Assembly: GCA_023229505.1 (NCBI GenBank)
Contig: JALNZD010000040.1
Location: 1-38,284, forward strand
DNA from: Bacteroidales bacterium
GTDB taxonomy: Bacteria; Bacteroidota; Bacteroidia; Bacteroidales; JAGOPY01
Length of the DNA stretch: 38,284 bases
Direction of reading: 5' to 3'
The position numbers were made by a program, and so were the translations under genes. This document shows positions 1-5,439 of the stretch, piece after piece. Within the stretch, counting starts at the first letter, position 1. Each line of letters begins with the position of its first letter. A model generated the notes under the pieces. It was not told the origin of the DNA. It worked only from the letters and a program-made list of their open reading frames with translations, and did no database searches.

Positions 1-1
1 T

Positions 2-106
2 GTTAATATCGAGAATAACTCTTCGAGTTATTTCCCGAAATTAACAGCAATATCAATACAAATAGAGTTAATAAATTCAATTAAGAAAAGTGAATTCGTG
101 GTCTAA
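2..106 (+). pseudogene. Possible 3' end of a gene cut by the window edge
   Basis: An open frame runs in from the left edge and ends at a TAA at 104-106, giving about 34 codons that are polar and isoleucine/serine-rich near the end. There is no start inside the window, so if it is real it is the C-terminal tail of a gene that begins outside. I do not recognise it. An AT-rich chance frame is an equally good explanation. Confidence 0.25.
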
Positions 107-578
107 AAAATGGGGAGTAGTAAAATTGAAGAATTTTGTTTTTAATGATCATTGGATGAATTTTTTATCAAATAACGATTCTCTTTCTACATATGAATAT
201 ATCCTTCGCCGTTGAGAGGCCTTATCTATATCCATTCGATTAAGCGGCTCAGCCAATCAAGGCTGATGCTCTGCACTATCCAAACATAAACCCATAAATT
301 CGGCTCACCATTGAACCACAATACGGGGCAGAACTGACACGCATTTATCTGCTGGCGTATTCATTCCTCAATCCCGCTGTAAACCCTGCCCACAAGCCCT
401 AAAATACGCCCCATTTGGCATCATAACGGTCAGGTTATTGCCGATTTAATATTGGCGCAACAATAATGGCTTCGGGGTGTTGCATTTCACCTGCTCTTTG
501 GTATCAATGGACGAATTTGCGGCAAATCTTTCATTAAATTTGTGGATGATATGACATCACAACTGGCATTTTTAATCA
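107..578. other. Intergenic stretch with cassette-like repeat
   Basis: No convincing gene is seen here. The stretch holds one copy of a 24-bp repeat (245-268) whose partner is at 2326-2349, and a short segment around 420-445 with the look of a small imperfect inverted repeat. Base composition is AT-rich at the left and more balanced after 300. I see no clear TAnnTTTG promoter directly before the gene at 579. Confidence 0.5.
245..268 (+). repeat. 24-bp direct repeat, copy A
   Basis: The segment starts CGGCTCAGCCAATC and continues AAGGCTGATG. It matches 2326-2349 at 23 of 24 positions (A versus C at the sixth base). It contains an imperfect inverted repeat, CAGCC against GGCTG. The two copies bracket about 2.06 kb that carry a DUF2007 gene and three lipoprotein genes. 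Confidence 0.7.
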
Positions 579-833
579 ATGAGCGATATAACGGACAATA
601 ACGAGAACGATCCCGTTGAAGTCTTTGCTGGCACGTCTTGGGAAGTCGCCCTTGTTCAGAGCCTGCTGGAGAATGCCGAAATAAAAGTGTATATACATTA
701 TGGCGGAGAGGGCACCCTTGCCCCTTGGGATTCGGGTGGCGGACTGCCAATAAACAGGATCATCGTTTCCAGCAGCGACTATAATAAAGCAAAAGTGGTG
801 GTCGATCAGTATCACGCTGCGCTGAAGGAATGA
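579..833 (+). CDS. DUF2007-like small cytoplasmic protein
   Basis: This 84-residue protein has no signal peptide or membrane segment. The stretch VEVFAGTSWEVALVQSLLE followed by a hydrophobic strand is what DUF2007 (putative signal-transducing protein) proteins look like: a beta-alpha-beta fold where the helix carries the 'A.LV.SLLE' pattern. The second half has a Gly-rich loop and IIVSSSDYNKAKVVVDQY, the usual final strand and helix. Molecular function of the family is unknown. It is the first of four same-strand small genes, which together look like accessory cargo rather than a functional operon. ATG at 579 is the only sensible start; no Shine-Dalgarno is expected in this phylum. Confidence 0.7.
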   Translation: MSDITDNNENDPVEVFAGTSWEVALVQSLLENAEIKVYIHYGGEGTLAPWDSGGGLPINRIIVSSSDYNKAKVVVDQYHAALKE

Positions 834-906
834 GCAAGTCAAAAAAAATAGGGCACTATAATTGATGGTAGGAAGGTGAAAAGGTAGCGTCAATAATATA
901 TAAGTT

Positions 907-1368
907 ATGAAGTATATATTTGGATTAATAATATTCATTTTTGTATTCCAGAGTTGTACATTTTCCAAGGAACAACATCCTGTCGATACGCTCCGCTATT
1001 CTATCGACTTGCATTCCGTTACTCCAAAACAATTTTTTTCCGTTTTAAAATATGACTCGGATACAGCACAAGGAGTCAAGTATATTACGGTAAGTTGGGA
1101 TGCTCCAAAAGACTGGGTTCAACTTGATGATGTTAAATATTTTATGCAATATATTGACTCAACAGAAAAATGCAAATGTATCATAACGGTTATCTCTTCA
1201 TATCTTCCATTTGATGATTATTCAACGCTTGGCGGTCAGGCGATGAACTTAATTGATTCGTATAGAAAGAATCAACCCTATTTTCAGAGTTCGTGGGATT
1301 GCAGCAAGAACGACAGTTTGAGGGCTCAGGAAATAAAGGAATGGTGGGAATCAATGAATATAAAATGA
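907..1368 (+). CDS. Hypothetical lipoprotein (153 aa)
   Basis: The N-terminus is a short charged start, a hydrophobic run and the lipobox-like FQSC with Cys at residue 17, so the protein is probably lipidated and anchored in the cell envelope. The remainder is a mixed alpha/beta, polar domain with a Cys pair (CKC near residue 94) and a late WDCSKN segment. I do not recognise the family. The stop codon overlaps the start of the next lipoprotein gene by four bases (ATGA at 1365-1368), which suggests translational coupling. Codon use is AT-rich compared with the genes after 3 kb. Confidence 0.7.
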   Translation: MKYIFGLIIFIFVFQSCTFSKEQHPVDTLRYSIDLHSVTPKQFFSVLKYDSDTAQGVKYITVSWDAPKDWVQLDDVKYFMQYIDSTEKCKCIITVISSYLPFDDYSTLGGQAMNLIDSYRKNQPYFQSSWDCSKNDSLRAQEIKEWWESMNIK

Positions 1369-1838
1369 AACGACTTATTTTCACTCTTTGCATATTAACA
1401 ATTACGATTAGTTCTTGCAGAAAAGATAATATTGTATTATCATCTTCCGATTACTTAATTTTCGGACACTTCTACGGAGAATGTTTTGGGGAAGAGTGTA
1501 TTGAAATATTCAGATTAGAACAAAATCAATTATTAGAAGACACGAAGGATGTATACCCTAACTCAACCAGTTTTTACAACGGTAATTATATTTTATTGCC
1601 ACAACAAAAATTTGACTATGCAAAGGATTTAATAAATTTCTTCCCAAGTGATCTGTTAACTGAACCCAATACTGTGATTGGGCAGCCTGATGCTGGAGAT
1701 TGGGGTGGGCTTTACATCGAATACAACATCGACGGTACAAGAAAATTTTGGTTATTAGACCAGATGAAAAGCAATGTACCTTCAAAATATCATAACTTTA
1801 TAGATAAGGTGAACGAAAAAATTACACTGATACAATAA
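1365..1838 (+). CDS. Hypothetical lipoprotein (157 aa)
   Basis: The open frame extends upstream to 1293, but the ATG at 1365 is chosen because it begins a clean lipoprotein signal: MKRL, a hydrophobic core and the lipobox ISSC with Cys at residue 18. The start overlaps the previous stop (ATGA). The mature part has two early Cys (CFGEEC) and ends in a helical, charged tail; it contains a DWGGLYIEY stretch typical of a beta-rich fold. The family is not recognised. It is probably expressed with the upstream lipoprotein gene and is likely an envelope-anchored accessory protein. Confidence 0.65.
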   Translation: MKRLIFTLCILTITISSCRKDNIVLSSSDYLIFGHFYGECFGEECIEIFRLEQNQLLEDTKDVYPNSTSFYNGNYILLPQQKFDYAKDLINFFPSDLLTEPNTVIGQPDAGDWGGLYIEYNIDGTRKFWLLDQMKSNVPSKYHNFIDKVNEKITLIQ

Positions 1839-1897
1839 AAACGGCTTATAGCAGCACCTACCCGCAAAACTTTGGCGACCATTTAATAAAGACGAAA

Positions 1898-2287
1898 ATG
1901 ACACGTAAGACCATTTTAACAGCAGTGATAATCTTTCTGACCTGCTTAACACTTTGGACTTGCAACAAAGAAAAAGTTTCCTGCTCAGACGACCAAACAT
2001 TTTGTTCGCTGGTAGACAACCAAAATTTTGACGCAACAGGATCAATAATTGACAACTATCTTGCTGGATTGGAAAAGAATAAGAAAAACGAGAATTTAGA
2101 AAAACTTAGAGATTGGCTGGAATGCAAAAGTTGTGTAGACAAAGCAGAAATATATTGTAACTCTTGCATTTTAACCCTTCCACCGCAAAGCGAGTTAAGC
2201 GTTAATTTCATTTCGAACGGACAGACAGTAACAATGACTTTGGACATTTTGATGGACGAGCCACTAAAATTCTGTGCATACCATTGA
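1898..2287 (+). CDS. Hypothetical cysteine-rich lipoprotein (129 aa)
   Basis: The N-terminus has a positively charged start, a hydrophobic segment and Cys22 in LWTC, acceptable as a lipobox. The mature part is small and Cys-rich: CSDDQTFC near the start, then CKSC, YCNSC and a final C close to the C-terminus, a pattern that could form disulfides or bind a metal. The middle helix is very charged (KNKKNENLEKLRDW). I do not recognise the family. It is separated by 59 bp from the previous lipoprotein gene, a spacer whose start (around 1839-1880) resembles the cassette-junction sequence type of Bacteroidota mobile gene cassettes, but no integrase is present to support this. Confidence 0.6.
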   Translation: MTRKTILTAVIIFLTCLTLWTCNKEKVSCSDDQTFCSLVDNQNFDATGSIIDNYLAGLEKNKKNENLEKLRDWLECKSCVDKAEIYCNSCILTLPPQSELSVNFISNGQTVTMTLDILMDEPLKFCAYH

Positions 2288-2325
2288 CAAAAAAAAGAAA
2301 TAAAAACTACTGGCAATCGAATAGA

Positions 2326-2349
2326 CGGCTCCGCCAATCAAGGCTGATG
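2326..2349 (+). repeat. 24-bp direct repeat, copy B
   Basis: Second copy of the repeat at 245-268, in the same orientation with one mismatch. It lies 38 bp after the stop of the last small lipoprotein gene. Its position makes it a candidate boundary of the accessory block. Confidence 0.7.
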
Positions 2350-2525
2350 GGTTCATCTCTAATACCAATCACACATTCATATTTCTTCATATTAGCCTAT
2401 TCAGGCGTTTTCATCCTTTGGCAACAAAACAACCTTCAACCTTCATCATATCCGCATAGGCTGCATGATGGGAAAGGATTCTCCACGCCGGGGGAGGAGC
2501 TGGGGAAGGTGATTTCCGGGTAAAG

Positions 2526-2630
2526 GGATATAACGACGCAGCGATGTAGCGAGTTAACGATATTCGAAGTGAACATAACTCTTAACTTTTAAACTTCAAC
2601 TTTTCCCTTTGCTCTTTGACCTTTGAACTA
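2526..2630 (+). repeat. Octamer- then heptamer-periodic degenerate repeat
   Basis: The first part reads as 8-bp units of the form CGAnnnAn (CGACGCAG, CGATGTAG, CGAGTTAA, CGATATTC). The next part reads as 7-bp units such as TTCAACT, TTTCCCT, TTGCTCT, TTGACCT, TTGAACT. Positions 2555-2595 match 11987-12027 at 40 of 41 bases, so this is a dispersed element and not merely low-complexity DNA. Confidence 0.65.
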
Positions 2631-2637
2631 TTGCGCT

Positions 2638-2694
2638 TCCCCACCCCGTGCAAAGGCATGTGATTTTTTGGCCAATTTTGTTAAGGGGTGGGGA
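2638..2694. repeat. Inverted repeat with 10-bp perfect stem
   Basis: The arms TCCCCACCCC (2638-2647) and GGGGTGGGGA (2685-2694) are exact reverse complements with a 37-base loop. No T-run follows on either strand, so a terminator role is not supported. Confidence 0.5.
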
Positions 2695-2717
2695 GAAAAC
2701 GGTTTGTCCCTTTTTTT

Positions 2718-2737
2718 CCCAGGGTTAAAACCCTGGG
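2718..2737. repeat. 20-bp hairpin CCCAGGG-loop-CCCTGGG
   Basis: A perfect 7-bp stem closes the loop TTAAAA. It is preceded on the plus strand by a run of T. This hairpin with the sequence GGGCTACTATCATGCC after it resembles a dispersed intergenic sequence that I have seen in other Bacteroidota; that comparison is from memory. Confidence 0.5.
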
Positions 2738-2908
2738 CTACTATCATGCCGTCGAATTACTCCTCCCCCCGGGTGGGGGGGCTGTAAAATAATCAGTTGC
2801 GTTGCATGACAAGGCCTGTCCGGCCTGAGAACAGAAAAACATTCCTGTTCTTATATACACTATATAGTGCCTTTTTCAAAATATTTTATATTATTTTATA
2901 CTTTATAG

Positions 2909-2938
2909 TTGTATTTAGATTATTTTCACTTATCTTTG
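2909..2938 (+). promoter_or_regulatory. Bacteroidota-type promoter of the toxin-antitoxin pair
   Basis: The -7 box TATCTTTG (2931-2938) matches TAnnTTTG fully, and TTGT at 2909-2912 lies 18 bp before it as a -33-like box. Transcription would start near 2945, giving a short leader before the ATG at 2964. Confidence 0.6.
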
Positions 2939-2963
2939 TTACTTAAAAGAAAATGAAGAATTA

Positions 2964-3161
2964 ATGGGGAAGGAAGGAGAGGTCCGGCAATTCCTGAAGG
3001 ATTTCATACAGAAACTTAAAATCTGGGGAATCCTTTACCGGGATGACCGTGGGAAAAACCAGCAAACATTACTTGGGTTAACGAATTCGAATGTTATCTG
3101 TATCTCATTTCATATTGCAGAATATCCCCTGACATATCCTTTTAAAAGTCAACAACCATGA
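2964..3161 (+). pseudogene. MqsR-like toxin, apparently with internal deletion (65 aa)
   Basis: The N-terminal half (FLKDFIQKLKIWGILYRDDRGKN) and the C-terminal half (VICISFHIAEYPLTYPFK) look like the two ends of the roughly 110-residue MqsR-type toxins that precede MqsA/Panacea-type antitoxins in Bacteroidota. The central part, which in that family holds the 'DY..GP' and 'MWVFGK..YIKI' strands, is missing: LLGL runs straight into TNSNVICISF in the same frame. Loss of the central sheet would probably abolish RNase activity. The stop overlaps the antitoxin start (ATGA at 3158-3161), as expected for a toxin-antitoxin operon. The family comparison is from memory; an unrelated small protein is the alternative. 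Confidence 0.55.
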
Positions 3162-4156
3162 AAAGCCCGTTTACAGGAAAAGAGATGAGCATCCGCCGGG
3201 AGAAAAGAATGCTCAATTTCAGGAAAGAGGAAATTGAAATTGATTTCCATTATTATTACTGTGAGGACACCGGTGAAAAATTTGAATCCGATGACCTGGC
3301 AGAGTTAAACCGGTTACAGGTATTGAATAAATACAGGGAAAGGTTGAACCTGCCTTTCCCTGAAAAGATCATTGAGATTAGAAAGAAATATGGGATCCCG
3401 GCTTCCACCATGTCTGATATTCTCGGGTTCGGTGTAAATACTTACCGGAACTATGAGAACGGGGAAATACCGTCCACTGCCAACGCCCGTCTGATGCAAA
3501 TGATCGAGCACTCTGGAGAATTTGCAAAGATGGTGGATCTTTCAAAAAATTTATTGCAAAAAGAAAGAGAGAAAATACTTCGAAGAATAAGTCAATTGAA
3601 TGAAAACACAAGGAAATCCAATCCAATTGCCGGGGATTGGTTATTAAGCACTGGCAATCCAAATGAATTCAACGGTTACAGGCAGTTTGATTTTGAAAAA
3701 GCAGCCAGAATAGCCGTTTACTTTGCTGAAAAAATGCAACTCTGGAAAACCACTCTGAATAAGCTGCTATTTTATTGCGATTTCTATCATTTTAAAGAAA
3801 ATTGTTATTCTATTTCCGGATTAAATTACCGGGCCATTCAATTAGGTCCCGTACCGGCTAATTTTGACACATTATTCGATCAGATCGTTGTTAATAATCA
3901 TCTTTCGGTAGAATACAACGAGTTCCCCAATGGTGCATTAGGTGAAAGATATATCCCTGGTCAAAATATCACTTTCAATCCGGAATTTTTTAATGATAGT
4001 GAAATAAAAACAATGGTCATGGTGCATGAAAAATTTAAAAACATGACTGCACAACAAATCGTCGAACTCAGCCATATCGAAAAGGCCTGGAAAGAAAATC
4101 AGAAAGAAAAGAAAATCATTAGCTATTATTATGCCTTTGAAATGGAAAATGATTGA
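3158..4156 (+). CDS. XRE-type antitoxin with C-terminal Panacea (DUF4065) domain
   Basis: This 332-residue protein has three parts. Residues 1-55 resemble the MqsA N-terminus (MKSPFTGKEM start, YYYCEDTGE turn) but keep only one Cys, so the zinc site of classical MqsA is absent. Residues 60-110 are an XRE helix-turn-helix with ASTMSDILGFGVNTYRNYENG. Residues about 175-320 are a Panacea/DUF4065 domain with LNKLLFYCDFYHF and AIQLGPVPANFDTLF. Panacea domains are known antitoxin modules that neutralise many unrelated toxins. It is translationally coupled to the truncated MqsR-like gene and driven by the promoter at 2909. It probably represses its own operon. If the toxin is dead, this is an orphan antitoxin that may still protect against related toxins. 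Confidence 0.8.
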   Translation: MKSPFTGKEMSIRREKRMLNFRKEEIEIDFHYYYCEDTGEKFESDDLAELNRLQVLNKYRERLNLPFPEKIIEIRKKYGIPASTMSDILGFGVNTYRNYENGEIPSTANARLMQMIEHSGEFAKMVDLSKNLLQKEREKILRRISQLNENTRKSNPIAGDWLLSTGNPNEFNGYRQFDFEKAARIAVYFAEKMQLWKTTLNKLLFYCDFYHFKENCYSISGLNYRAIQLGPVPANFDTLFDQIVVNNHLSVEYNEFPNGALGERYIPGQNITFNPEFFNDSEIKTMVMVHEKFKNMTAQQIVELSHIEKAWKENQKEKKIISYYYAFEMEND

Positions 4157-4211
4157 TAGAAAAGAATTGTTTATGATTTAATCCCCAATTTAAACCTTAA
4201 CACTCAAATAA

Positions 4212-4262
4212 TTTACAGTTTACAAATTCCGATCTAAGATCTTAGATCGTAAACTGTAAATT
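4212..4262. repeat. Palindromic heptamer-periodic element, copy 1
   Basis: The core 4230-4249 (CGATCTAAGATCTTAGATCG) is a perfect 20-bp palindrome. It is wrapped by outer arms TTTACAGTTTA (4212-4222) and TAAACTGTAAA (4250-4260), also exact reverse complements. The element can be read in 7-bp units: TTTACAG, TTTACAA, ATTCCGA, TCTAAGA, TCTTAGA, TCGTAAA, CTGTAAA. Positions 4224-4262 match 10581-10619 at 38 of 39 bases. It lies between the converging 3' ends of the antitoxin and hydrolase genes, where an RNA hairpin could act as a bidirectional 3'-end structure. Confidence 0.8.
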
Positions 4263-4323
4263 CCAGATCACTTGGCTGCTTATGGTTTGACAAGGGTTTA
4301 TTTTTCCCCGGATTGGTGGGTGG

Positions 4324-5439
4324 TTAAATCTTAAAAAGATCAATCATGATGCCGCCACCCGCATCCTTGGGATAATTTACCGTATAAGGACGTAGATCAT
4401 CCGTCGAAATGGTTTCCCATATTTCGTTGAATTGGGTACGGTAGTTGAACCAAAGCACAGGATCCCGGACGGAGCCTTGTATGATCGTTTTAATAGCCGG
4501 AGGGTCAGGATGCTCATGCTTCGCACCATTAGTACTTATCATGAAATGTTTTGCGTCGATCACTTCCATAAGGGCTTTAGAGATGTTGTTCTTGCTGCCA
4601 TGATGCGATACTTTCACCGCGTCGACCTTAAGCCGTTTTTCCCCGGTCGGGATAAGTTTTTTTATGGATTTGACGATCATGCCGGCATGCGCATCTCCGA
4701 GGAACAAACAGCTCTTGCCTTCAAACTCAGCCAGGAACGCTATACAGGATCCGTTTGCTGCCGACGGGTCGGCCTTCAATTGCTTCCGTATTTCTTCGTC
4801 AATTTCGCCGGGTCCGCCTAAAATGCCGTCGGCCGGGTGAAGCCTGGTGTAATTCAGTAACTGTTCCCAGGCCCCGTCGAGATCATCGGGCGATAAGTCA
4901 TGCTTGCCCACATCTATTTCCCATTTGTCTGCCATCTTCTCCAGTTTTGCCGGGTCGGGTGAGAGAGGCGTGATCTTCATGCCATCCGCCAGCGGTATCG
5001 GGAGCAAAGGCTTGTCGGGTAAGACGACAACCGGTTTCTTTTTGAATCCCTGGTTCCAGTTTTCAAAGGCCCTGTGATGCAGCAGCGCGCTTAGAAAGTC
5101 GCCTTCCCTTCCGCCCAGTATGCCGGTCTCTTTCATGTGGCGATAGCCATTGAACCAGATGTCTTCCGGGGAGATCAGCCATTCGTTTCGTTTTTCGGCA
5201 AACATCCGGATGATGCCTTCGATGTGGTCGGTATCCACGTGGGTGATGACGACCGCTTCCACCCGTTTGTCGCCATCCGGAAGGCTTTTGAGTTTGTTTT
5301 CCACTTCCGGGTATGCATCAATGGGTCCGGCATCAATCAGGATCCTGCGAACCGTGTCGCTATTGCCGTATTCCACCCAGATGGCGTCTCCCTGCTTCGC
5401 GGGGAGCAATTCGATTCGAAAGAACGGTTTCATTTTCAT
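4324..5439 (-). CDS. Metallo-beta-lactamase-fold hydrolase of the CHAT operon
   Basis: This 371-residue cytoplasmic protein has the metal-binding motif THVDTDH (His67, Asp69, Asp71, His72), a later GDAH and then SHHGS, the pattern of ComEC-type metallo-beta-lactamase-fold hydrolases without the membrane channel part. Related stand-alone proteins could be nucleases or phosphodiesterases; the substrate cannot be read from sequence. It is the last gene of a four-gene minus-strand operon and its ATG overlaps the stop of the CHAT gene by four bases (ATGA at 5436-5439), so the two are almost certainly made together. A second in-frame ATG two codons later is less well placed. Such hydrolases are known to occur beside CHAT proteases in predicted bacterial conflict systems, which makes an effector or regulator role plausible. 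Confidence 0.85.
   Translation of the reverse strand: MKMKPFFRIELLPAKQGDAIWVEYGNSDTVRRILIDAGPIDAYPEVENKLKSLPDGDKRVEAVVITHVDTDHIEGIIRMFAEKRNEWLISPEDIWFNGYRHMKETGILGGREGDFLSALLHHRAFENWNQGFKKKPVVVLPDKPLLPIPLADGMKITPLSPDPAKLEKMADKWEIDVGKHDLSPDDLDGAWEQLLNYTRLHPADGILGGPGEIDEEIRKQLKADPSAANGSCIAFLAEFEGKSCLFLGDAHAGMIVKSIKKLIPTGEKRLKVDAVKVSHHGSKNNISKALMEVIDAKHFMISTNGAKHEHPDPPAIKTIIQGSVRDPVLWFNYRTQFNEIWETISTDDLRPYTVNYPKDAGGGIMIDLFKI

Larger units (their letters stand above)
2288..2908. other. Repeat-rich intergenic patchwork
   Basis: No real gene is seen in this 620-bp stretch; a 79-codon frame at 2284-2523 is rejected. In order it holds the second copy of the 24-bp repeat (2326-2349), an octamer-periodic tract continuing into heptamer-like sequence (2530-2630), a 10-bp-stem inverted repeat (2638-2647 with 2685-2694), a 20-bp hairpin (2718-2737) and a C-run/G-run inverted repeat near 2764-2782. 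The mixture looks like accumulated short intergenic elements. Confidence 0.6.

Noticed and set aside
1..2350. Integron
   Set aside because: Spacers resemble cassette junctions, but no integrase gene, no attI and no consistent attC pair could be shown.
2284..2523. 79-codon plus-strand frame after the last lipoprotein
   Set aside because: It runs through the 24-bp repeat and repeat-like DNA, overlaps the previous stop, and its peptide is basic and unstructured with no family resemblance.
4212..4262. Transcription factor operator
   Set aside because: The palindrome is perfect, but it recurs in unrelated spacers and also between convergent 3' ends, so a repeat element explains it better.
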